Assembly: GCA_945873095.1 (NCBI GenBank)
Contig: CAMCBU010000016.1
Span: 1 to 47,532 of the forward strand
Source of the DNA: Klebsiella pneumoniae
GTDB taxonomy: Bacteria; Pseudomonadota; Gammaproteobacteria; Steroidobacterales; Steroidobacteraceae
Direction of reading: 5' to 3'
DNA: 47,532 nt
Shown: positions 35,833 to 43,927 of the stretch, piece by piece
Layout: every line of letters starts with the position of its first letter
Position numbering within the stretch: the first letter of the stretch is position 1
The notes under the pieces: model-generated
Seen by the model: the letters and a program-made list of their open reading frames with translations, nothing else
Told to the model about the DNA's origin: nothing
Databases searched by the model: none
Translations under genes and position numbers: made by a program

Positions 35833-37116
35833 TTACTCCTTCGGCATCTGGATTTCGATTTCGATGCGCCGGTTCAGCGCCCTATTGGCGGGAGAGTCAT
35901 TGGCCGCAACCGGTTTGGTATCGGCAAAGCCTTGCGCTTCGATTCGTGCCGGATCGAACTTTCGGCCTGTCACCAGTTCTCGCACCACGGATACGGCGCG
36001 CGCAGCCGATAGATCCCAGTTATCGCGATATTTGACTGTTCGGATAGGCACGTTATCCGTATGGCCGCCGATCACGATACGAGCACCCGTCTTGTTGGCG
36101 ACATCGCCGATTTTGTCGACGAGGCCAACGGCCAGCGGCGTGAGCGTCGCGTCACCGGTGGGGAACGCGCCACCCGAACCAATCTTCACGACAACCGCGC
36201 CATCTTTACGCTCTACTTTGACGAGACCCTCTTTAATCTCGCTCGTAAAGGCTTGCTCGAGATCATTAGCGGCTTGGTCCGTTTTTTCTTTGTTGCCGCC
36301 ACCGCCTTGTTCACCTGTGGTGTCGGCCCCGGTCGTGGCGGCCTTCGCTTCGATAGCGGCGACGAGGGTGCTCGTGGCGCCCGTCACCGCTACTTCACTA
36401 GTCAGTTGCGGGGTGAGTTCATTCAGTTTTTTCATGCCGCTGGCCACGGCTTGTGCCGCCTGGATGCGCTCTGCAGCCGTTGCGTTTTGCGCGGCATTGA
36501 ATTGCACTGTTACGCGTGTATTGGTCGCGGCGACGTCGACGCGTCCTGCTGCAACTTCTGCTGCGAGAGCCTGGCGGATGCGCTCGGCGTCTTGGGCGAT
36601 GTTATCCGGTGCGTTGCCGTCCGCTGCGCCTTTGCCGCCGGGACGCTCACTATCTTGAGGTTGTCGTCCGCCCGCAGTCAGTGGCTCTTCAGTGACGGGG
36701 TCGGCATCTTTAGTCCGAACTTCGATTTCAGGTTGTGTGGTATCGGTCGTTTCCTGCTTGAGGTTATCGACCAATGCAACGGTGGGCGAGGGTGAAAAGT
36801 TCAAGCTTAAGATCGTCGTACCTTTGGGTTGTTCAACTACCGGAATCTCGCGCTGTACGCCGAACGAGTTCTGCATGCTGCCCGAGATCTGCTTGAACTT
36901 CGGCACGTTCATCTCTGCGAAAGAGAGAATCAACACGAAGAAACATAGCAATAGAGTGGCCATATCTGAGAAGGTGGCCATCCACATCGGTGCGCCCGGC
37001 ACGCACTCGGGGCATTTCTTCGGCTTCGGTGGATCGGGCGGGCGCGATTTCGGCGGTGCCGGTTCGGCTACCGCTTCTTCCGGGGCGCCTTCGACGGCGT
37101 CGGCAGCAGCGTTCAT
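35833..37116 (-). CDS. motB: Flagellar stator protein MotB, PomB-like (sodium type), enlarged periplasmic linker
   Basis: A 427-residue stator subunit. The KKCPECVPGAP motif precedes the single membrane helix MWMATFSDMATLLLCFFVLILSFAEM (44-69), where Asp51 binds the driving ion. VPKFKQISGSMQNSFGVQ (71-88) is the plug/PomB-like region. The OmpA-like peptidoglycan-binding domain spans about 284-425 (GGHTDNVPI, NWDLSAARAVSVVRELV, RIEAQGFADTKPVAANDSPANRALNRRIEI). Between them lies a linker of about 190 residues, far longer than in Vibrio PomB. Part of it (177-250) resembles the first part of the OmpA-like domain. The upstream motA and the C-P-x-C and QISGSM blocks favour a sodium-driven motor. 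Confidence 0.9.
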   Translation of the reverse strand: MNAAADAVEGAPEEAVAEPAPPKSRPPDPPKPKKCPECVPGAPMWMATFSDMATLLLCFFVLILSFAEMNVPKFKQISGSMQNSFGVQREIPVVEQPKGTTILSLNFSPSPTVALVDNLKQETTDTTQPEIEVRTKDADPVTEEPLTAGGRQPQDSERPGGKGAADGNAPDNIAQDAERIRQALAAEVAAGRVDVAATNTRVTVQFNAAQNATAAERIQAAQAVASGMKKLNELTPQLTSEVAVTGATSTLVAAIEAKAATTGADTTGEQGGGGNKEKTDQAANDLEQAFTSEIKEGLVKVERKDGAVVVKIGSGGAFPTGDATLTPLAVGLVDKIGDVANKTGARIVIGGHTDNVPIRTVKYRDNWDLSAARAVSVVRELVTGRKFDPARIEAQGFADTKPVAANDSPANRALNRRIEIEIQMPKE

Positions 37117-37128
37117 GTGCGTTACGGC

Positions 37129-37896
37129 TTAGGCTTTGACGAGTTTCGCTTGAACCGCAGGCGGCAACAAGGCAGTGATCGCATCGCCGATCAAACGCGG
37201 ATTGTCACCCCGCGCGATACCTTGCAAGCCGGTAAGCACCGCTTCGCGATAGATCATCTCTTCGCCGTGATAGGTCTTGAGTTTATTGACGATGGGCCCT
37301 GCGACCACGTTAGCGATGAATGCGCCATAGAGAGTCGTCAACAGCGCGATCGCCATCGCGGGACCGATCGACTTCGGATCCGACATATTGCCGAGCATCT
37401 GAACGAGACCAACCAACGTGCCGATCATGCCCATGGCGGGAGCGACGTCCACCCAGCTTTGCCAAGCGGCGATCACGGCGTTATGTCGGCGTTCCATCGC
37501 CTCCATCTCGGTTCGCATACGGCTCGTCAGGTTGCCTTCGTCCGTTCCATCCACCAACAGCATCAAGCCCGACTTCAAGAAACGCTCTTGCGTTTCGGCT
37601 GCCTTAGGTTCGAGTGCCAGCAATCCCTCGCGGCGGGCGAGGGTACCGAGCTCTGGCATAAGCTCGATCAGCGCTTCGAGTTTCTCCGACTTGGGCATGA
37701 AAGCCTTGGCCGCACCTGTTAGGTGTCCGATGAACTCCGCCATGGTGCAGCGCGACAGCACAACGAATACCGTGCCGCCCACGACGATGATGAGCGAGGG
37801 AACGTCGGCGAAGGCGCTCAACGAACCACTCGAACCCATTGCCCAAACAATCAGGCCGGAGGCCCCCAACAGGCCGATCAGCGTCGCGATATCCAT
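37129..37896 (-). CDS. motA: Flagellar stator protein MotA, PomA-like (sodium type)
   Basis: A 255-residue stator subunit with four membrane helices. It begins MDIATLIGLLGASGLIVWAMGSSG and has VPSLIIVVGGTVFVVLSRCTMAEFIG. The cytoplasmic loop carries the rotor-interacting charged residues (RREGLLALEPKA, LVDGTDEGNLTSRMRTEMEAMERRH). The last two helices hold WVDVAPAMGMIGTLVGLVQMLGNMSDPKSIGPAMAIALLTTLYGAFIANVV, closest in my reading to Vibrio PomA. It heads the motA-motB-x operon; motB begins 12 bp downstream. No clear sigma-28 or sigma-54 promoter is visible ahead of it; TATAAC on the minus strand near 37954-37959 is a weak -10 candidate. Confidence 0.93.
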   Translation of the reverse strand: MDIATLIGLLGASGLIVWAMGSSGSLSAFADVPSLIIVVGGTVFVVLSRCTMAEFIGHLTGAAKAFMPKSEKLEALIELMPELGTLARREGLLALEPKAAETQERFLKSGLMLLVDGTDEGNLTSRMRTEMEAMERRHNAVIAAWQSWVDVAPAMGMIGTLVGLVQMLGNMSDPKSIGPAMAIALLTTLYGAFIANVVAGPIVNKLKTYHGEEMIYREAVLTGLQGIARGDNPRLIGDAITALLPPAVQAKLVKA

Positions 37897-37975
37897 CCGA
37901 ACGAACTCTGCCTCGTAAATCCGTAGTTAAGTCGACACGAAAACCGGTTTCGTTATACTCCAAAATGGTTGTTTT

Positions 37976-38518
37976 ATGGCTACCGGACCTATGAGGGCTA
38001 TCCCGCATCTGCTGGGGCTTTGGCTGCTGACGTGGTTGACCGTGTCTCCGATGACGCTTGCCCAACCCGCTGGCGAGGCCACTCCGCTGCAGCTACAGCA
38101 GTTCACGATCAAGGATCGAGCCAATCGGCTGGAATGGTTGCGCTGTTCGGTCGGACAGGTCTGGAACGGCTATACCTGCATCGGTAACCCGCGAATGCTC
38201 TCGCTCGATGAGGCTCGGCAAGCCGAGGCTCTCGCTAGCAAGGAACTCGGCGGTCAGTGGCGCTTGCCGACACTAGATGAGCTGCAAACGCTGGTTTGCA
38301 TGAAATGTCCCCTGCCGAAAATCGATCCGCGGCTCTACCCGGGTACGCCTGCCGCTCCCTTCTGGACCTCTTCCAAGAATCGGTGGTCGGTCGGTCGATA
38401 CTGGACCGTCAATTTTTATACTGGGCATACCTTCGGTCGAAACGCGCCGGATATGGCTCGTTACGTCCGCTTGGTCCAAGATCTGCCGACACGTCAAAGC
38501 GCAGCGCCGCTACCGTGA
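37976..38518 (+). CDS. Exported DUF1566 domain protein
   Basis: A 180-residue exported protein. After a signal peptide (RAIPHLLGLWLLTWLTVSPMTLAQP) comes a DUF1566/Lcl-type domain: FTIKDRANRLEWLRCSVGQVWNGYTCIGNPRMLSLDEARQAEALAS, GGQWRLPTLDELQTLVCMKCP, and PFWTSSKNRWSVGRYWTVNFYTGHTF near the end. The four Cys (near 57, 68, 108, 111) probably form disulfides. DUF1566 domains often occur in fimbrial or surface proteins; no enzymatic role is known. ATG 37976 is used, with 37991 as an alternative. Divergent from motA, and first of a three-gene coupled set. Confidence 0.8.
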   Translation: MATGPMRAIPHLLGLWLLTWLTVSPMTLAQPAGEATPLQLQQFTIKDRANRLEWLRCSVGQVWNGYTCIGNPRMLSLDEARQAEALASKELGGQWRLPTLDELQTLVCMKCPLPKIDPRLYPGTPAAPFWTSSKNRWSVGRYWTVNFYTGHTFGRNAPDMARYVRLVQDLPTRQSAAPLP

Positions 38519-38751
38519 GTGACAACGCCGTCTCGAACACGGAGTCCAAGGCAAAGCGCCCTACTTGCCGAGTGTGTCGACTTACGCGTATTCACGTATT
38601 TCTGGTGGTGGTGATTCTCGCGCTATGGCGATTCAATCCAGATCTATTTGCATGGGCGGGTGACGCTGATCGATATCTTGTGCCCGCGCTGATCGTGACT
38701 GCGCTCGCGGGGCTTTTTGCTTACAAATGGTGGGACCATTATCGTGGTTGA
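38515..38751 (+). CDS. Small two-helix membrane protein
   Basis: A 78-residue protein of unknown function with a GTG start overlapping the DUF1566 stop as GTGA. A polar N-terminus with a CRVC pair (residues 18-21) is followed by two hydrophobic segments, IHVFLVVVILALW (26-38) and YLVPALIVTALAGLFAYKWW (54-73). No family is recognised. Its stop lies inside the next gene (8-bp overlap). The tight coupling on both sides is the main evidence that it is real. Confidence 0.6.
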   Translation: MSDNAVSNTESKAKRPTCRVCRLTRIHVFLVVVILALWRFNPDLFAWAGDADRYLVPALIVTALAGLFAYKWWDHYRG

Positions 38752-39430
38752 ACAGACAAAGATTTTGACGCGTGTCGCGGTCACCTTGTGCGTAACGCTC
38801 GTGCTTGCCGCTTGCGCGCGATCCGATGCTGCCTGGGACGAGGCTCGGCGACTCGACACGCCTGATGGTTACGCTTCATATCAGGAGCGTCATCCGCGCA
38901 GCCCGCATGCGGCTGAGGCGCGTACTCGACGCGAAGCATTGTTAGCCGAGCGCGATTGGTCGGTCGCCCGTAATGCCGACACGGTCGATGCATATAGTGA
39001 GTATCTGAAGAAGCACCCCGAAGGGTTATGGGCGGGAAAGGCCAAAGAGCGGGTAGCCGCGTTGACGGTGGCGCCGAGCATCGAGCGAGTGCCGGCGCCG
39101 ACGCCGACGGCATCGTCAGAACCACCTGTCGCTGCTCCCGTAGCTCCCGCGCCTGTCGTGCTTGCTGCGCCCGCCAAAGTTACACCGCCATCTGCTCCTA
39201 AAGTATTCGTGCAATTCGGTGCTTTTTCGAGTGCGGAAGGTGCGCAAAAAGGCTGGAGTGAATTGCAGTCGCGTCACGCCGCACTGCGTACCTTACAGCC
39301 CGTTTACCGGCGCAGCGGCAAGGGCGCGACGGGTTTACATTTGTTGAAAGCGGGCGTTGCGACGCGCGCTGATGCCGAGAAACTCTGTCGTACGCTGCAA
39401 GCCGCCGGGCAGGCGTGCTTGATCAGTTGA
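38744..39430 (+). CDS. SPOR-domain lipoprotein
   Basis: A 228-residue predicted lipoprotein. A GTG start at 38744 gives a signal peptide with lipobox LVLAAC (Cys24). Residues 25-90 hold two short repeat-like helices (WDEARRLDTPDGYASYQERHPRSPHAAEA and WSVARNADTVDAYSEYLKKHPEGLWAGKA). A Pro/Ala-rich linker follows. A C-terminal SPOR domain runs from KVFVQFGAFSSAEGAQKGWSELQSRH to KAGVATRADAEKLCRTLQAAGQACLIS. SPOR domains bind denuded glycan strands of the septal or polar wall. Near the stator genes it may help flagellar or wall anchoring, but this is inference. The last 8 bp overlap the next, convergent gene. Confidence 0.83.
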   Translation: MVEQTKILTRVAVTLCVTLVLAACARSDAAWDEARRLDTPDGYASYQERHPRSPHAAEARTRREALLAERDWSVARNADTVDAYSEYLKKHPEGLWAGKAKERVAALTVAPSIERVPAPTPTASSEPPVAAPVAPAPVVLAAPAKVTPPSAPKVFVQFGAFSSAEGAQKGWSELQSRHAALRTLQPVYRRSGKGATGLHLLKAGVATRADAEKLCRTLQAAGQACLIS

Positions 39431-41465
39431 GCGCCGTTTTGAGTTTCACGTTCCAGAGCACCAACTGCCGCTGATCGGCCGAGGCGGGTACCACCTCGTA
39501 CACGGGCGCTGTACTGGAGCCGCTCGCTCGCGGCGTAATGAGGCCATTGCGATCCACTTGGTGTTGATCCACTCGCAAGCTGGCGTCGCCGCCACGAATA
39601 CGGCTCGTCACACCGCCGTTGACCTCGGCCATGATCAGCAGTGTCTGGTTATCGATACGAGCGAGTCCCTCGGGTCGCTCGAGCCGCCAACCGAGCGGGC
39701 GCAAGCTCAACACCCGTGTCGTCGACGCCAACTTCACACCGCTCGCTTCGATCGCAGCGAGAGTGCCGTATTCCAGAGCGAGCCCTGCGTTGGGCCCACT
39801 CGTCAGGGTGCGATTCGTGAGGTCTGTCGCAGCACTCAAATCAATGACGCGAACCTCCCACTCCCAGTTGGCACTTGCATTGCCGGGGCGATAGCGGACG
39901 AGGGCAAGCAGGCGATCTTCACTCAAAGAATCGAGATCCAGTACTTGCAGCGAGATTTCGTTGGCGGCGATGGGTAGGGCGAACTGACGCACTGAGCCCG
40001 AACGTGGGTTGTAACTGACTAGCCGAAGCAGTGCGGCGGTGCTCGAGGTACGCCCACCCACATCGAGTGCGCCCCCGAGAGCCAAGACGACCTCGCCCGA
40101 GGTGGGTCGAATTGCCAAGCCGCCGCAGCCGAGCCCAGCTTGTCTCGCCTCCAGAGCGCTCGGCAAGCTTCGCGTGACGCCGGGTAGTGACCCCGCGTTG
40201 CCTGCCGGCCCCAATCGCAGCGTGGTGCGATTTTGTGCATCGAGTTGCATCAGGAACGGACCGCGTCGATCGCAGATCCAATTGGTTCCGTCGGCGGCGA
40301 TCGTCAAGCCGGCCGGATCGAGACCGAGTTGATCAAACTCCGGACTACGCGGCTTCAGGGCTTCATCGAGATTTCGAGCGCCGTCGCTGCCGGCGGCGCC
40401 AGTGGGTGTCGGACGTCCAGTGAAACTTTCGTTCGAGCTGGTCTTGAGCGTCGTCAAAGATTTCAGTTCAGCCGTTGTGAGGTTGAGCGAAAACTGCCCG
40501 ACGGAGGGCAGTGCGTTGGGCTCGGCGGTGACGATGACGTTGGCGCTGCGAGTCTCCACACCGTCGAAGTATCGCGGCGCGCTCACCGTGATGCCGCGAG
40601 AACTGACCGCCCTGAATTCGAGAGTCGACCCGGTGACGCTTCCCGGGACGATAGCGATACCACCACCGAGTGCGGGCTTGATACCTTTGACGAAGGCGGC
40701 TCCGATCGCTGTGCTGGTACCGAAGTAGGGCGCTAGCGTGCTGTCGGGCAGTTTGACGACATACTTACGCAGTTCGGTGGCATCGCCGGCGGCCGTCGGT
40801 GTTTCGACGAAGACACCGCGCGCAATCGCCTCGCCCTGTTCGAGTATCGCGCGAACGAAATCTATTGATGGAGCGCTGATCGATGCGCGATAGGTGGCGG
40901 TCAAGCGGCTGTCGTTGCGCAACACATCGAGTATCGCCGCAAGATCCGCATCGAACGTCGAAGACGAAAAATTCAAGCTGCGTGTCGACAATACCGTGCC
41001 CACTTCCGCTGGAATCGCGACCCCGTTGCTAACATCCGCATCGCCATCGAGCGCAAAGAGAAATTGCCCACGACGTAGCGTTGCGCTCGAGAGCACACCG
41101 CCTTCCATGCCGCCTTGCAGTTCACGCAAGGTGAGGGTGGCGGCTACGACGGTGGCTTGACCGATGGCGATCCCACCAACAGCGAAACGAATGCTGTCGC
41201 AACCGCTTGGGCAACGATAGGTATATCCGCCTGTCGCGCTCGTTGTTCCGTTGATCGTGCCCGACACGTAACTCAAGCCACCCAAGGCAATATCGACCCA
41301 GCTGCCCGTTTGGATCGGCGCTTCGCTCGTGGGCGGTGGGGTCGAGCCGCCGCCCGAGCTCGAGCCACCACCACCGCCGCCACCGCAGGCCGTCAGCAGC
41401 GCAGCGATGACCAGCGCCGTCAACGGCGTCGCGTTGAGCGGGCGATTGCGATCAACGTGGTGCAT
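39423..41465 (-). CDS. Large lipoprotein with glycine linker, possible esterase-like phytase (PF13449) relation
   Basis: A 680-residue outer-envelope lipoprotein: signal peptide with lipobox LLTAC (Cys27), then seven Gly and a Ser/Gly/Pro linker (about 28-50). An N-terminal beta-rich domain (GSWVDIALGGLSYVSGTINGTTSATGGYTYRCPSGCDSIRFAVGGIAIG) is followed by a long region. The latter includes GLDPAGLTIAADGTNWICDRRGPFLMQLDAQNRT and LERPEGLARIDNQTLLIMAEVNGG, which recall esterase-like phytase propellers. The function is unknown. It starts 3 bp after the stop of the upstream secreted-protein gene, so the pair is co-transcribed. Codon use looks like that of its neighbours. Confidence 0.8.
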   Translation of the reverse strand: MHHVDRNRPLNATPLTALVIAALLTACGGGGGGGSSSGGGSTPPPTSEAPIQTGSWVDIALGGLSYVSGTINGTTSATGGYTYRCPSGCDSIRFAVGGIAIGQATVVAATLTLRELQGGMEGGVLSSATLRRGQFLFALDGDADVSNGVAIPAEVGTVLSTRSLNFSSSTFDADLAAILDVLRNDSRLTATYRASISAPSIDFVRAILEQGEAIARGVFVETPTAAGDATELRKYVVKLPDSTLAPYFGTSTAIGAAFVKGIKPALGGGIAIVPGSVTGSTLEFRAVSSRGITVSAPRYFDGVETRSANVIVTAEPNALPSVGQFSLNLTTAELKSLTTLKTSSNESFTGRPTPTGAAGSDGARNLDEALKPRSPEFDQLGLDPAGLTIAADGTNWICDRRGPFLMQLDAQNRTTLRLGPAGNAGSLPGVTRSLPSALEARQAGLGCGGLAIRPTSGEVVLALGGALDVGGRTSSTAALLRLVSYNPRSGSVRQFALPIAANEISLQVLDLDSLSEDRLLALVRYRPGNASANWEWEVRVIDLSAATDLTNRTLTSGPNAGLALEYGTLAAIEASGVKLASTTRVLSLRPLGWRLERPEGLARIDNQTLLIMAEVNGGVTSRIRGGDASLRVDQHQVDRNGLITPRASGSSTAPVYEVVPASADQRQLVLWNVKLKTALN

Positions 41466-41468
41466 CGC

Positions 41469-41930
41469 TCAGCGCTTGGAACTATCGAAGGGTTCGCAGA
41501 TCAGCGGACGCAGGGTGACGACGTTCGCCTTCACGTCCGTGAAAGTACCGATCACCAGATCTTCATCGAGGGTCAGAATCGACGTCGCGGTGACCCAGCG
41601 TCGCCGGTCGTTTCGCGCGATCGTGCTCGAGAACTTTTCGGTCCCGGCGGTTTGCCCGACATAGAGCAGATTGCCGCGCAAGCGCAAACGAAACGGCTCA
41701 TCCGATGTTTGGGTCTCGAGCGCTTGATTGTCGATCGTCAGCAAACGATCGGCTGAGCAAACGAGTTCCGGGATCGCCCGTGATCGGGCATCGGGCGTTT
41801 TGATCGGTTGCGCGGAGTTGGCCGTTTTGGTCGCTGCCGGTGGATCCGACGCGAGGGCCGCGCGCGATACAGCGTTCGTGACGAGCAAGACGGCAAATCC
41901 CACGATCAACCAAGGCCGACAGCCTGTCAT
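41469..41930 (-). CDS. Small exported protein of unknown function, operon partner of the lipoprotein gene
   Basis: A 153-residue protein. A signal peptide (PWLIVGFAVLLVTNAVSRAALA) is followed by a Thr/Pro/Ala segment and a compact part beginning IPELVCSADRLLTIDNQALETQTSDEPFRLRLRGNLLYVG and ending LRPLICEPFDSSKR. The two Cys near the ends of that part could form a disulfide. GGAGG lies 8 nt before ATG 41930, which fixes the start; the frame is open further upstream without a start of comparable quality. I do not recognise a family. Confidence 0.7.
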   Translation of the reverse strand: MTGCRPWLIVGFAVLLVTNAVSRAALASDPPAATKTANSAQPIKTPDARSRAIPELVCSADRLLTIDNQALETQTSDEPFRLRLRGNLLYVGQTAGTEKFSSTIARNDRRRWVTATSILTLDEDLVIGTFTDVKANVVTLRPLICEPFDSSKR

Positions 41931-42027
41931 GACAAAACCTCCAAAACGGAATAATCGAACTATACTCCAGCACCTAGGCGCTCGGCGCCCACTCAAGTTT
42001 TGAGTTCAAACAGCGACTGGAAACGCG

Positions 42028-43239
42028 ATGCTCAGTCCGGTTGGTCTTCCTCCCCAAGCTCCCGTGCCACCGGATACTGATCTGGTGCCCGCGCTCGACC
42101 GCGCGATCGTGCTGCCGAATGCGGGCTCAGGCGCAGGCTCCTGGCAGGCAGGATCTATGCTGTCGGCATCGGTGCGTTATCAGAACGACGAGATGATTTT
42201 GAAAGTCGGCGATCGATTTTTCTCGTCTCGGCCGATACCGGGTGTATCGGAGAACTCGCAATTGTCGTTGCAGGTGGCACGCGACCCCGCGGGCTCGATG
42301 ATGCTGGTGCCGATGCTGCCGCTTGCGGGACGATCCATGGCGCGGATCGGCGGCTCTCCGCCGGTGGTTCGCAATATGACAGTGGCCTTGGCGGGCGGCA
42401 ATGAGATCGCACCGGCCGATGGCGCTACCGCGTTGACGACGGTACGCCCGTCGGCGCCGCCGACGCTGGGCGTGCAATCTTTGGCTGCCAAGCTGGAGCC
42501 TCCGCGGGCACTGGCTGACTGGCTGCTGAGGTTGTCACCGCTGCGTGGATCAGGAGCATCGACCCCATTAGACGGAATGCCTCAAGCCGAAACCACGGGC
42601 TCGTCGCTCTCGCGCGGAGTGACCGGCTGGGTTCAGGCTTTGACCATCTCGTTGTCGCACTCGGGGCTGTTCTACGAATCTAAGCTCAAAGATAAACGCA
42701 GCGTTCCTGTCAACGACATGAAGCGGCAGTTGCTCGACTCGATCTATCGACAGCCTGCAGCTCAATCGATCCAAGATGCTTGGGCGGCGCTCGATGAGCT
42801 CGTCGGCTTTCAGAGCGCTGCCAACGTAGCGCACCAAGCGGGCGGATGCTGCTATTCGTTCGTGTTGCCGGCGCCCGATGGGCTCGGAGCGTGGTGGGTC
42901 GTGTTTCAACAAGATCCGCGGCGTGTTCGTGATGACGAGACGCGAGGGGGTCAGCGGGACGATCAAGAGCCGCCGTGGCGTATTCGGCTCTCGGGCATCG
43001 AACTACCCGAGGGTACGATCGACATCCGTCTCGAGCAAGTCGGTACGACCGGCGTGTCGGTCACGTTGCTGACTCCGCGAGCGGATCGAGCGACGCATTG
43101 GGAGTCGGCTCGTCAGGAGCTCGCTCGTCGGTTTGAAGAGGCAGGCCTCGAGCTCGCGCGCTGGTCCGTGCTCGACCCTCGCGGCGAGAAGGCGCCGCCC
43201 TCATCGGTACCGGGTCAATTGCGTACGGTGCGGGTATGA
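42028..43239 (+). CDS. Flagellar hook-length control protein FliK-like
   Basis: A 403-residue protein with a low-complexity Pro/Ala/Ser-rich N-terminal part and a structured C-terminal region. WVQALTISLSHSGLFYESKLKDKRSVPVNDMKRQLLDSI is the family block before the FliK C-domain. WRIRLSGIELPEGTIDIRLEQVGTTGVSVTLLTPRADRATHWESARQELARRFEEAGLELARWSVLDPRG is the C-domain proper. FliK measures hook length and switches export specificity by contacting FlhB. Its stop overlaps the next gene, an FlhB C-domain homologue, as ATGA. The sequence is divergent from enteric FliK, so fliK is not asserted as a symbol. Confidence 0.82.
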   Translation: MLSPVGLPPQAPVPPDTDLVPALDRAIVLPNAGSGAGSWQAGSMLSASVRYQNDEMILKVGDRFFSSRPIPGVSENSQLSLQVARDPAGSMMLVPMLPLAGRSMARIGGSPPVVRNMTVALAGGNEIAPADGATALTTVRPSAPPTLGVQSLAAKLEPPRALADWLLRLSPLRGSGASTPLDGMPQAETTGSSLSRGVTGWVQALTISLSHSGLFYESKLKDKRSVPVNDMKRQLLDSIYRQPAAQSIQDAWAALDELVGFQSAANVAHQAGGCCYSFVLPAPDGLGAWWVVFQQDPRRVRDDETRGGQRDDQEPPWRIRLSGIELPEGTIDIRLEQVGTTGVSVTLLTPRADRATHWESARQELARRFEEAGLELARWSVLDPRGEKAPPSSVPGQLRTVRV

Positions 43240-43529
43240 GCCCGCCGGTTGATCGAGCGGTCGCGCTCGAATACGGCGAGAATCCCGTGCCGATCATCGT
43301 GGCCAGTGGTGATGACGAGTTGGCTCGCTCCATCGTGGCTGAGGCCGAACGGCAGGGCGTACCGGTGATGCGCGATCCCGCCTTGGCAGCGAGGCTTGCG
43401 GAGTTGCCGGTGGGTACGTCGATTCCTCGCGACGTTTATCTTGCCGTCGCGGTGGTGTTGTCTTGGGTTTATTGGATGCAGGGCAAAGAGCCCGATCAGG
43501 CGAGTTCGGCGCGTCGCAACGACGTGTAA
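43236..43529 (+). CDS. FlhB C-terminal domain homologue (FhlB-like; EscU/YscU/HrcU switch family)
   Basis: A 97-residue protein equal to the cytoplasmic domain of FlhB without its membrane part. AVALEYGENPVPIIVASGDDELARSIVAEAERQGVPVMRDPALAARLAELPVGTSIPRDVYLAVAVVLSWVYWM is the family pattern. The N-P-T-H autocleavage motif is absent because the protein begins about where the cleaved C-fragment does. Such proteins can replace the FlhB C-fragment in export switching. Position right after the FliK-like gene supports that. The 3' end overlaps convergent flgN by 34 bp. Confidence 0.88.
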   Translation: MSPPVDRAVALEYGENPVPIIVASGDDELARSIVAEAERQGVPVMRDPALAARLAELPVGTSIPRDVYLAVAVVLSWVYWMQGKEPDQASSARRNDV

Positions 43530-43927
43530 TCTCGGCTACGACCGCGGGGGTCATACAAGCTCACGTCTTCATCGGGTTGTCGCAACAAAGAAATGATGCG
43601 GCGCTGCGCCGTGACAACGCGGCTGAAGACCTGATGATTTCTGGCCTGTAGCGTTTTGCAGCGCTCGATTTGTTCGCGTACGTGCTGCGCACGGTCCGGG
43701 TTGCCGCGCACTTGATCGATGGCTCCCAGCCCCTTGCTCAGGCGCTCGAGCGATTCGATTTCGCGATCTTTTTCAGCGTGGAGCTGCTCGAGCTCCTGCA
43801 CCCCGTCACCGATCAGGCCGTTACGGCCGCGCAAGACTGCGTGCTCTTTTTCGAGGATGTGACAAATTTTCTTGCAGAGTGACTCGAGGTCACTGAAGTT
43901 GTCGGTAGCGGGGTGGTTGGGTGTCAT
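43496..43927 (-). CDS. flgN: Flagellar export chaperone FlgN
   Basis: A 143-residue all-helical cytoplasmic protein that chaperones the hook-junction proteins FlgK and FlgL. The coiled-coil regions are DLESLCKKICHILEKEHAVLRGRNGLIGDGVQELEQLHAEKDREIESLERL and AQHVREQIERCKTLQARNHQVFSRVVTAQRRIISLLRQ. The C-terminal tail VSLYDPRGRSRDYTSLRR has the LYDPxG-type motif of the family. ATG 43927 overlaps the flgM stop as ATGA. The flgA-flgM-flgN order is the usual class of operon. Confidence 0.88.
   Translation of the reverse strand: MTPNHPATDNFSDLESLCKKICHILEKEHAVLRGRNGLIGDGVQELEQLHAEKDREIESLERLSKGLGAIDQVRGNPDRAQHVREQIERCKTLQARNHQVFSRVVTAQRRIISLLRQPDEDVSLYDPRGRSRDYTSLRRAELA

Noticed and set aside
37938-37959. 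Near-palindrome and TATACT between motA and the DUF1566 gene as a flagellar promoter
   Set aside because: No sigma-28 or sigma-54 pattern fits, and no -35 hexamer is found at proper distance; left as an unassigned AT-rich spacer.
41961-42005. TATACT and small hairpins before the FliK-like gene as promoter or terminator
   Set aside because: Stems are 5-6 bp with no U-run, and no -35 element pairs with the hexamer.
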